Assembly: GCF_965363235.1 (NCBI RefSeq)
Contig: NC_134846.1
Span: 32,126,218-32,190,217 of the forward strand
Length of the DNA: 64,000 bases
Origin: Mytilus galloprovincialis
Lineage: Eukaryota; Mollusca; Bivalvia; Mytilida; Mytilidae
Reading direction: 5' to 3'
Shown here: in pieces, positions 34,111 through 46,637 of the stretch
Layout: each line of letters begins with the position of its first letter
Position numbering within the stretch: the stretch's first letter is position 1
Made by a program: the position numbers and the translations under genes
The notes under the pieces: model-generated
Told to the model about the DNA's origin: nothing
Databases searched by the model: none
Seen by the model: the letters and a program-made list of their open reading frames with translations, nothing else

Positions 34111-35920
34111 TATCAAACTAATAACATAGTATTACTAAGGATTGTGAACTTATACATTATATCTATCTATATAGAAAAGAGTAGATGGTTTCATGATAAA
34201 TAAAGATAATTATCTGACAGTGACAAAATGACAATGTTGGTACAGACGGTATGTGATATTATATTTAAGAATATACCTGAATATACCCAAATTAATATTA
34301 CCCCCTCTACCTTATTCCAAGGTTTTAAAAACAATCTGTTTTGTCGGAACGAATTACATTTTTAAATCATCCAACTTTATGAAATGTTACAATGTAGTAC
34401 TTAATTTTAGATTTAAATTAGTTTACTTTGATATGGATGTCTTTATAATGTTTGTACAATTGTACCCAAATCGTCTCTAACGTCTAGTAGTGGGATATTA
34501 AGCAACCCTGTCCTCTTTTTGTGTATAGAGATCGACATTGTTCAATTTATTTTTATGATATGATTATTCTTGTAAATGCTAAACTTATAATTCCAATGGG
34601 TTTCCTTGTATACAATATCCTGGTAGTCGTAACAAAAATAGCTAAATCCAAGACCTACGGAAAAAGTATGCATGTATTGGAATGTTTATTGAAAGTATAA
34701 ATTATTAAAAAAAAAAAACACAGAAGTTTAGCTTGTACATGTTGTAATAACTAGGTAATTGAACTAGAGCTAATTTCCTGTTATTTGTTGCTTTGTTTTA
34801 TCAAGCGTACTACTACATGTAGTACATTTTCTTTTCTATTAATCAAAACAAGTGTGAAGGTTGATATCAGAAAGATAATTTAGCTTGAATTGAAAGGCAA
34901 TGTATATATGAATAGATTATATATCCTTATCTATATGAAAGTTTCCCAAATTTGGTGATGATTAAATAGCAGATAACGAACTATGCTTTAATTCAAGAAA
35001 TTAATTTATAATATTTATCCCTGGATATCGTTTTGCCTTTTACTGTGCTGCTCACCTATTCCTGTCACCTCGTTATATTTATCATTTTATTTAATTCAAA
35101 GCAACATTTGCATTTCAATACGTGTTCAGTTGACTAGAATGGATGACGATGTTATCATGTTATACACTGAAAATTTAACTATAGCAAATAAATACAAAAT
35201 TAATCATAATGTTTCATACAAACAGACGTTTTGTTTTGTATAGTAGACTTATTTCACATTTTGTGTAGCCAGGGCCTTGTGAGGCTTACTTTACGGCATG
35301 TATTTTACCATTGTTGTATACATTACAGTGCCCTTTAATTGTAAACAGCTTCGTCTTGTATATTTAAGATGATAACTATCGCATTTGTAATCATTTCATG
35401 TCTCCCTCTGTTCACAATAAGTGTAGCAGACACAAAATATTGAGTATATATTACAAACAAAAGCTTACATTAGGTACGGCAACAAACAAGTATCTGAGAG
35501 TAAATTTGTAGAAACATGTTTAAATTTTAAAATACTTTATTCATATGATCACTTGACATGCTAAATGGCCATAATTACCGTAATAACAATATTGTTATCT
35601 TTTACACTCTGCTTCTACATATAACCAATGATTTAATGTGTTCGTGTAGTAAATCTAAATAAGGATTGTTACTGTAATATAATTTACATTGGTGTCATTT
35701 AGTATCATCTACAAGTCATTCATAAGTAAACTAATAAAAAGAAATTTCAAATGTCAAATTTTATTAACACTGCGTTGAATATGAAAAAGATAATTGATAT
35801 TGAGTGCAGTTTTAGTATTTTCATTGTGTATTTGTTATTTTGAAATCCCCAAAACCGTTTTTCTCGATTTATTTGAATCAGAAACAATAAAATTCATATT
35901 TTTAAAACTAAGGATGTATA
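34111..35920. other. Intergenic, nothing recognised
   Basis: AT-rich sequence with no open frame longer than 75 codons and no structure I can name. Confidence 0.4.
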
Positions 35921-36134
35921 TACTGTGAGTTCAGAAATTATTGTGTGCATTTGTTATTTCGATTTTGTAATTTTAGCTAAACTGAGATTTTATATTTTGC
36001 AATATTGAGAAAAATGCTGCGAATTGATTAGAAAAAAATTCAAAACGCGAGTTTAAATTATTGCGATTATAACGTTTCCCATTTTTCGCTGTAATAAAAA
36101 AAAAAAACATCGCAATAATTTCTTAACTACAGTA
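35921..36134. mobile_element. Short MITE with TACTGTGAGTTCAGAAATTATTG ends
   Basis: Left TACTGTGAGTTCAGAAATTA and the inverted right AATAATTTCTTAACTACAGTA match over 23-24 bp with few differences. 214 bp, AT-rich, non-coding. The ends carry TA, a likely target site. Confidence 0.6.
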
Positions 36135-36412
36135 TACCGAAACACGTGAAGAGATACCATTTCGAAATGGAAAAGTAAGTATCAGCCGAATATTTCTGAA
36201 TTTTCATTTGATTTAGAACACAATCAAACAATAGGTTATGAAAAAAAAAATGAAAAGTAAAGATCTTTTTATAAGAACATTACTAAACAAGGCATTTTAA
36301 TTCAGCTATGTGAACATGCTTCAACTCATGTTAGGTTAAACAAAGGAGTAATGAAATTATTTACATTTGCAGTCAACGAATAATATACATGATATTTACA
36401 TGCACTGTATAC

Positions 36413-36418
36413 TTTATT
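36413..36418 (-). terminator. AATAAA poly(A) signal of receptor C
   Basis: AATAAA on the minus strand about 122 bp behind the stop codon of receptor C, at a normal distance for a short 3' UTR. It is a short motif in AT-rich DNA, so only a candidate. Confidence 0.45.
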
Positions 36419-36539
36419 ATTGTTTGAAGATTTTTTAAATGAACATACATCATCAATCTATGCAAGATTAATTTAGTTTCACTACACTTATTAAAATATG
36501 AGAACGTAGCTGATTACCGGAAAAAAGTCTACTTTTACG

Positions 36540-36945
36540 TCACGTTCGAGTAGTAGTGTCATATTCATCTTCTGTTTGCTGTCCGAAAAAATGATCATAC
36601 GTTTCGTCATTTCTGTCCTGTAACGTGTGATGGCTTCCGGAATCATAAATATTGTCTGCCGTGTGACTGTATATATTGTTATCATTCGGGTTTCCTCGTT
36701 GTCTTTCGTTACCAGAAACATCGTAAGTCCCATCTTCATTAGACATATTATAAAGATCGGCTGATTCTTGACCATCCCGATTCAACTGCTCTGGTTTATG
36801 TAAATTTGTATCGGTTGGTGTAATTATAGACTGACTGGAAGATTGAGACAAGTTTATTTTTTGTTGACTTTTGTCATCATTTTGCAATTCATCAAAAGCT
36901 TTGTTGTCTTTACTGAAACTAGCCTCCTGTTTACCAGGTTTAGAT
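36540..36945 (-). CDS. Receptor C exon 8: tyrosine-rich cytoplasmic tail
   Basis: 406 nt, acceptor TTTTACAG, TGA at 36540-36542. Tyrosine sites: ADLYNMS, EDGTYDVSG, NNIYSH, DNIYDSG, ETYDHFFG and DEYDTTT. The LQYDDE and NVYLP sites of receptor B are replaced by LQNDDK and a Ser/Gln-rich stretch, so the membrane-near half has diverged while the distal half is kept. Confidence 0.82.
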
Positions 36946-39900
36946 CTGTAAAAAAAAATTTGATAATCAACAACATACATGTATTCGTTTGTGCCATACT
37001 GGCGAATTTAAGTACAAAATGAACTATTGAGTATGGTATGCATACGCACTCATCATGTTTAGGCAGTTAATAGATTTGCAGATGTAGTCCGAATTTTCAT
37101 TAATGAAGAAAAGGTCTCCTAACTGTGTTACGACATGTAGAACCATTGTCGAATACAAACTGGAAGTCATATGATATTCAACATTTTACAATAGATATGT
37201 TTCATACACTTCAACGGCTAAGTACTAGTGCTACTAGAAAAATACACTACTAATCAATTATGTCTTCCCGTACTTTAATTCGCCGACAGCTTTTCCGTAT
37301 TCAATAACAATAACCTTTAAACTACGTCAACCTCACATCGCATGTGCGAAGAAAACCACATGATAAAAAAGGTAAACAAACATTGACATTAAGATGATAT
37401 TTATAATATATATTATGTTAATAATTGTATACCTTGTTTTGAGGCATATAACAACCATAACTATAATTGTAAGAATAACTCCTCCACTAACACCAGCTGC
37501 TATTCCTAAAAAAATCAACAGAAAACGAACGTCTATATCAAATTTACCAATCATTTTTTAACCTTTGTCGTGATATGGTACTACTCTAAAGTGTACAATG
37601 ACTTCCAATTGACAACCAATATGGTATACAGGAAACACCTCCCCCTGAACGGTATGCAGACACCATACAATTGTTCAGTAAATGTTTTATCCCGGATGTA
37701 AATTTCCCCTAAAAGTAAGCTTTTCTTATATAGAACGCATGAAAGAAATCGATGGTACGCATTTCGTATGTCACTAACACAGAAATGAAGCCCCTATTAT
37801 CATTATCATTTTCGGTTATGTTTTACACAGTCTGACCTTTTAAGTTCATTTGTTCAACATGAACCAGCATAAATGATGTACTTTAAAACGCACACTGTAA
37901 AAATATCATTACTTTGAATGATAATTGCTGTTGAAGAAATAGGAAACAAAAACAAAAATTTTGGAGGAGTACTTATCCTGGTTGTTTGGTTTATCAAAAA
38001 CGATTGATTTATAATACCTGAACTTGTTACAAAATCAATTTATAAACAAAATCACAAAATGGTGGTGCCTTGATAGATATGTCGTTTAATTGACATATTC
38101 GAGCTTCTATAATTCATACATTATTCGAATTATTTTAATCAGCTATATATATTAAAAAATTGTAAATGGTATCTTTATTCGTTTTTCATCTAGCTAGGAC
38201 AATAAGTTTTATATCTAGTTGAATATTGGAAGATAAAAACATTTAGCATTGGACAATAAGTACAGTTTAGAGGTAAATAACAAAAATACCAAACTCAGAG
38301 GAAAATTCAAAATGGAAAGTTCTTAAATTATCCGATGCCAAAATCAAAAACTCTAACACATGAAACAAGTGTGTAAAAACTGTCGTATTCATGAGTTGGT
38401 AAAGAAATTTTCATATGTAGACAATGGTGAATTGAACCTTTTTTTTTTAGCTAGCTTAACCTTTCACTTGTATAACAGTTACATCAAATTTTGATACATT
38501 GACAAAACAAACAGACATTAAGTCTTTGATGCATGATTTCTATAATTTAGTTATTGTTGGCTTTGAACTAGCTTTCAGTAACTGCGCGTACCCTCAGATC
38601 TGTACTAAGTGTATTTTTGTTGTTTGGATTAACAAGTACCCGTTATTTTTTGTTTTGGTAGATGTATTTCCTTTTGCATCTAATGAGTTTCAACTGATTT
38701 GTATATGATGTATATAGAAATAAAGATAACTATAAGATGTGGCATTACATTCCTAAAAGTTTTTCTTGCGTTACATGTATCTAAGTATGTTTTTTTTTAA
38801 CTACAGGCGTTTATGAACAATTGAAAGATTTCATGTAGTTTTTGACATACTAGTCTTTTGGCCGTTTTCGTTTCGTTTTGGCCTTGGCAGTTCGTGTCCG
38901 ACTTATGCGTTTGTTCATCCGTTGGTATCTTTTGTCTATCTTAGATTGCTAATAAGATAAAAAAAAATGTTCAGTACCTATTACATCATTTGGAACTGGA
39001 GGCTCCAACGATTCATCTGGTATATCTACCAAAAAAATAATATAACATTCATCATCATGAAAAAAAAAAAAAAAAATTCATAAATGGATACACAAGTAGT
39101 TGCAGATAGGGTCTTCCACGTGACTTTTACGTTGAAACTGATTCTAAAAATATGTAGCAACACGACGGGTGCTAAATGTGGAGCAGGATCTGCCTACTCT
39201 TCCGGAGCTCGTGAGATCACCGACAGAGTTTGGCGGGGTTAGTGTTGCTTAGTCTGTAGTTTTCTATGTCAGTTTATGTTCGATCGATGTATTATGTACT
39301 ATTATTTGTCGGTTTGTCTTTTTCTGATACGTATATGAACGAAAAACCACACAAGTATGTCTGAAGGATTTCAATAAAATGTTATTAACTGGTATGTCGT
39401 CTTTATTCCAGAGAAAGCAAGTTTGAGGTGAGCTTCGTGTTCATGCTTTTGTATACAATCAATCCCCTAGTATGATTTTATACGCTGTCAATGTTTTTAA
39501 AACATATTTTCTGGTGGTTAATTGTTTCGAAGTAGCGTTGTGAACATGCATTCGCCGTAATTGCATTTGTAAAGGTGACATTGTTATTTTGAGTTTGAAT
39601 AACACCAGTAAAGCCGTGTTTCTTGATTTTTGAAATTTAGTTCTCTAAGTGATTGTTGCTCATTATATCCCCTTGTGTTGTATGACCTGATTTCCGTCTC
39701 CTGCCTAGCACGGATATATCAACTACTGCTTTAAATATCATGGGAGGTTATCTAATTATCATACAGATTGACAGACAGATCATGTACATGTTGTTTATGA
39801 TGATACACATATATTCATTGTTTTTTCTTTCAATTCGAAAGCATTGCGTAAACGAAGAAAAAAAAATCGGTTTTAGTAGTGTGAATAAATTCATAATTGA

Positions 39901-42900
39901 ATGTCTCGACCAACATGACCAAGGACCTGTATTTCACATTTTAATTGATTCTCTCAATAATGTCGTGTCGAGCAGTGTACTTGCAATTGTTAATAAGCTA
40001 AATTATATATCGTTGATATTTCACTGACGTTTGAGCTCCTTTCAATGACTGTAATTTCCTCGTTTTTTTAAAGAAGAAAACACTTTGTTAGTTCGAATAT
40101 AAAACACTTACCGACGCACATATACTTTACAGAAACATTTTTTGTAAAATCGTAACAGTCTTCAGATTTGTTCATACGTTCAAACACACTGTAATAACAG
40201 TGTTCTGACTTGTTGAATTTATTTCTGCAAACGTTGTTTAAGTCAGTTTGAATAGCTTTTTCTTGACAATCCGTTTTGTGTTCTGGCTGTAGTGATAATT
40301 TAATATCACCAACAATGAACTGTGTTTCACATTCTATTCTAACTGGTTTTCTCATGTCTCGGCAAGTAGAAAGTATTTGTTCTCCTTAGTAACGAAAACA
40401 AATGTATATTCAATGAATGAAAAATACAGTGATTACAAAACAATAATTCGCTAGCATGTGAACTTGTCTTAATGCCCGTGTAAATCAGTAAACTAAGTAA
40501 TGCATTTATTTTTTACATGAAAAAGTCCAATGGTGATTTACGTGAACATCAGCTTGTTGCATATATACCAAGGGAATATGTTTTAAATATCTCTCATATT
40601 TTAGCAGAAGCATTTTGTTATATGCAAAGTATCCATTTTTTTATCAACCAAACTTTAACATGTGTTAAAAGTAAAATACATCATTAAAGGTCGGACAATT
40701 GAAACATTTTTAAAACGTTAATGTTGATCATTTTATATTTACTTGCCAAATAGGTTACATTGAATTTGACCATATATTATGTTATTGGTGCTCATGGTTA
40801 AAAAAGGAAAAATAAAAACGGCTGAGCGCGGTCATCGTCGTAACATTGTTTATTTAAAGTTATACCAGAAGTCACAATTGTTCATGACATAACTTGCATA
40901 TATTACCAATGTCATTTCAACTGATCGGGCGGAGCTTACGTTTTAATTTGCATAAGGACAGTCTATTTGAAGATGTGTGTGATTAGGATGATTGCCGTTA
41001 TAATTATTACTGATTTCTAATCACCTATCAGTGCCATCAAAGGAATTAACAAAAGAATAACTGGACACTTCATTGATGAGTTTATCCTAAAACGCCTATC
41101 TATGGATGGAATGGTTTATTATGAACGAAACGGTTAAACTCCGCCCAGTCAAGTGAAATAAATTGAGTAATATTCACAAAACAATTCAAAGAAAGGCTGT
41201 GAAAAAACACAACAAACACCGCTTAAAACAAATTTGAGTGATAAAGAAAGACAATCAGGTGTTGCTCTGTGAACTGCTCAATGACATGCGATTCATGTTG
41301 AACAAGAAGTCATTGTAAAAGGATGCTGTTACGAAATCTCCCAAACATATCTCCCATAATTCGCCATTCCCATGGTCCCATATTTGATTTGATTTGATTT
41401 ATTGTCCCATACAAGAGTATATATGATTTAGTGGTGGGGATCTCAACCATGGTGGGGATCTAAAAAATCTACAAGTTTCAAACAGGAATGTGTGGGTGAC
41501 CCCCGGGACTTCACCTATATTTCATTTGATTTGTTATATTGTCCTATACAAGAATATATATTGGTTAGCGGAGGAGATCCCCACCAATAACGAGTTTTCA
41601 AAATGGAGGGGTCGGGAGGACCCCAATAGACTCTCCCTATATTTCATTTGAGGTGTTTTATTGTCACATACAAGAATAGATTCACTTATTTTCGTGGGTA
41701 CCAATTTTCGTGGATTAAGGAAAACTCACATGTTCGTGGATATTTAATTTCGTGGTTTTGCAGGAGATTGCATACAAGCCTATAGGAAATTTGCCATTCG
41801 TTGAACACTTAATTCTGTGGTTCACCTTTACCCACGAAATCCACGAAAATTGGTATAATAATGAATCCACAGTATGGTTTAGGGGTGGGGGATCTTGATC
41901 GTTCATACGTTTTCAAACAAGAGGGGATGGGGTTTGCCCCCCTTTGACTTCCCTTTTATTTCATTTGATTTGTTTTATTGTCCCATACAAGAATATATAT
42001 GGTTTAGGGTTGGGGATCTCGACCGTTTACAAGATAATAGCACATTCTAAAATTGAAAGGGGAGGGGATGACCCCCAGGGACGCACCTTATAATTCATTT
42101 GATTTGTTTTATTGTCCTGCAATCATTTCTGAAGATTGCACGTATCTATCACTTACAGTTTTCAAGTTATAGTCATTTGAATTTTTTTTTAAATTATATC
42201 CCATAGGGTTCTATAATTAACCCCTCCCTTCTGTATGCCCCTCAAAATGCCCCTTAATAGACCCAAATGCACAAACGAAAGATTGATGGCTCCCCTACAC
42301 ATGTTAGTCTAACATTTTATAAAACTCTAGGTAAATATGACAAGATTATTTTGAGAACCACTGCGGACAAGTTCATTTTCAAAGTGGCGGAAGAAAAAGA
42401 AGAAGAAAAAGAAGAAAAGAAGAAGATTAATAAAAATGATAAGATCTGAGCTGAAACAATAAGTTTCCAAACATTGTTTGGAAGACTTAAATATTATTGC
42501 TTGAGGATTTCTTTAAAAGATTTATATCAACTACAGTTTTGATAATTGTATTTAGATCCCAACAGTGCATAGGAAAGAATACTATTTTAAAAAATGCAGT
42601 TTTCACAAAAAACATTTTTCAAAAAGACTTTTTAATTTTCTGTTTAATAGCACACCCTGTCAAGGAAATGTGATTCCAGACTTTAAGTACACATCTTTGT
42701 TGATGAATTATATTAATATTTACCTTGGCAAGACCTATACGCTATCGATGTGTCATCTATCAGAATAGCACGTACTGGTACTTTTTTGCTATTGTTAAAG
42801 AGTGCTTCTAAGATGATACCAAATGGACCTTTTCCATTTATATCTACTGATATATTGAACCATTTGTTGTAAAATGTAGAAGTACCATTTATTGTAATTA

Positions 42901-45900
42901 TTAATTTCTCTTTACTGTTAGAAGTTTGATATATATTGAAAATGCAATCCGTGCAATTAAGATAAAATTGATACCAAAGTGTCAAACATATTGATCCCAT
43001 GAATTCATTATTTGTATGTATACGTGCAGTACCAGCTGTTTTACTATTGGATACTACAATTATACTATAACCTTGGTTGTCTGAAGAAGAAATAAAAAAC
43101 ATTAATATAACATGTTATACACGTATCAACAAGCCTGCCTAATTTCTTCTAATTTATGTGATGATGAACATTTTGATATTTACTAGTCAAGAAAGGTATC
43201 GATACACAAGATGGAACTCTAATTTATCATGACATACAATACATAGGAAAAGCTGTTAAATCATCCAACGGAAAACATTCATTTACAAAGCACATGCATA
43301 TATATTTGATAAATTCGAAAGTTAGAAAATTGAACACGGGGGTCAAATTAATTGTCCGGAAGATGATGACATATATGTAAGTCGGTACTTAGTTTTGCAG
43401 ATGTGAATGAAGAATTCAATTACCTACAAATGTCTTCAAAGGTAAAACACTGTTAAGTTTAGACCAATTGTTGGTACAGTGTATCCTATTGCATTATATA
43501 TGGAAAATGCATTGCCTTGTATCGTGTATGTGGTCTCCTATATGAAGTTTGATCTATCATTTGATGAAACCAAAGACATATCATACATGTAACATGTGTG
43601 CGTTTTGTTCAATATTAGTCAAGATGTAGAACTTGTATAATACATATACAGATTTTACTTACCACCGTCTACTCTAGTATGGTCCTCACGAAAATTATTA
43701 CGTTTCCATCCAAAATCATCTGATGATGACGGTTTCGTCCAACCCCCAAAATCTTTCTCAAAATTACTTACTTCTGTCCCGTTTTCTGAATTGAGTTGAA
43801 CATAATTCTTAATAATATATCATGTAACATTGTGTATAAGCAGGTTGTTTTTAATAAACTTTTTTTCACAAGGCCTTAACACATATTGTAATTTATATAC
43901 TATTATTATGATACTTGCACAGGGAAATTGAATTGACAGTTAAGCTACACGTACTTGTATGTGTAATAAGATTAAGAATGGAAATGAGAAATCGTCAAAG
44001 AAACAACAACCTGACAAAAAAGAAGACCACAATTAAATAACTTCGAGTCTAAATTAAGTCGAAAGTTTATCACTATTTATATCTTGAGTTTCAGGGACAA
44101 TGAAATGCTGACATTCTCGAGAGACTTATCCTTGACCCAGAAGCGTAGATAAGAATGATATGTGCGTCAGAAAAGATATAAGTGTTTCGGCAGGATTCGT
44201 TTTTATATTTGAGTAACCATATGTCTGCAAAAACGTATTAAAGCTTGCTACATTGGTATGAATGGACACCTGTAAATTTTTTTTACAACCGATAAGTATA
44301 TATTAAGTAATAATTAAAATAGTCTCACACCTTGTATAGATTATTTTTAAGGTGTAACACCATTAATTCTTCCCGACCAGAAAGCACATACCAGAAAGTA
44401 GTACATGTTTAACACAAAATAGTTCCTACGCATGAGTGTAACTTTCAAAACATGTAGAATATTTAGGTATTATTGGTATCATTTCAAAGCTGAAAGATTG
44501 GTGATCATTGTAGAACACTTTTGGCATATTACTTTGAATAATCAAAAATCTACACCAAATTTTATAAAGAGGGTACAATTTGTCTGTTTGTCAGATCTGA
44601 AATACCTGTTTTGGTACATCCGTAGTTCTGGGAATCAGTCCTTTCTTATATTTCATTAATGGTATGTTGCATTGTTCAATGCAAGATACCATAAAGTGTT
44701 GCTTTGACATGCAATGATTGTCACTTTATTCGAACTTAAAACAAAAGAGCTGTTTTTGCTTGAAATTGAGGAATTTAACATAGAAAGCAATGAGACCATG
44801 AATTAGTGGTGTACTTCCTTAACGGCACTTATTAAAAAAGCCCCTGATTGTCAGACATTTTAGAACTTTTATCTAATACATCGACTTGTCCTTCAGTCAT
44901 ATTGGATGTTTCTTTGTTTTATGTTTGTGTTAAATATATTCATCCGTCGCACGTCACGATACCAGTTTATTCAATAATATGTTCCATGCTCGATCTTTAT
45001 CAATCTAAAAAGGGGCAAACAAAATATAAAAGAAGTAAAGGTTTGAAAATAATACGTACCGTGTTTACAAGTGTATGAAAAGTTTATGTATCTGACCTCC
45101 CGTAAACAGGTTGATGTAAAATTGTAATCAACCAGACAGGAATTATAACCATTACAATTATCTTCTAAAGTCTGTTTATCATTGGAATTCAAAACACATG
45201 TTTTGTCACGACAGATCGTTTCCTCCTCGTGTATATCAATATTTTGTATTAGTATTTTGGAAGTACTCCTACATGAGATGTTTATCGTATTTTCTTCTAA
45301 AAAGCGAATTGTCGAAACAAATTCTACAATTATAAAGATAATGGTATGAATATGCAACACCAAATCAAATCAATAATTCCAATGTTATAGATATAGAAAT
45401 ACGACGAAACACAAGAATATGAAGGCAAAAATCATTCACAATAAATATTCGAGTTTGATAGCCATAACTCGTGCAGTCACGTGTTGTCATAAAAATTCTA
45501 TATTCAAACAAAATCAGTGTTTGTTATTTGTTTTAGTGAAATACAAATCAAGTCATCAATGTCGTATGTTCGTCAAATGTGATATCAAGTAATTACTTTA
45601 AGCAAATAATATCTTCAATAATGCATGAATATAACAATATTCTCGTCATATGGACAATTTTGTTAGCAGGTACCATTTTTCAAATTAGTGCAACTGAATT
45701 TTTGACGTCATCTATTTCAACACAAAAATGGTAAAAATCTTGAGATATGAACTACTTCTTAAAAACAATCTTACATTTACAGTTTTATGCACTACCGATT
45801 GAGAAACAGCGGCACATGGTACAACAAAGTTATTATTCAACTACAAGTTCAATTTAGTTATGTTTTACAAATAATAAAAAGAACATAACTTTGTTTTGGT

Positions 45901-46555
45901 TTGAAATGTCCTTCTCGGGGGGTTTCCCTGTTTTGTCAACTTAAAAACACGGTAAATTCAACATTTGTTACTTTCATCCTGTTAGGAGGATTAAATTCAC
46001 TGTTTTTATCGTAAATTGTACTCTGTCAGCACTTTTTGAAATTGGCCCTCCAGTAAACAAAAATGGGGGAAAATTGTCCTTTCTCTTTATTTGATGATGG
46101 CATCAAGTAAACTACAAAAATGAAATGGTAGAAACATTTCTACATATGAACACATTTTACTTTAGTTATACAAAATACGTAAAGATTATTTGTAAACAAA
46201 GTCTTATTAGATGCGGTATGAGGGATATGCCTTTCCTTTAACACTAGAAGGAAGACTTAGGCTCATAGCGTAATATATGAATAGCAGGGTTAATAGTCAT
46301 ATCTTAACACCAAATGATACAACAAATGTTTTTGTCTGAAGTATTGATGTAATACTCATTGCAAGAAGTTACGGAAACTACGGAGAGTATGTAGTATTAT
46401 ATCTCATAAAACACAAAATAGTTTGTATCGGTATAAAATTCATTAGATTATATTAATGCATGCTAAATAATTGAAAGACTAGTGACCTATTTGTATTTTT
46501 AATTAAATGAGTTGATATTTTACGGAGACTTGATTTTAGATAAAGATATTGCCTT

Positions 46556-46637
<82 letters not shown>

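Larger units (their letters stand above)
31905..36539. other. Intergenic region between receptors C and B
   Basis: Holds an ACACCAT-array MITE, mussel repeats at 33270-34110, and a MITE at 35921-36134. Any promoter of receptor B must lie in its first part, but I see no TATA box or initiator I would defend. Confidence 0.5.
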
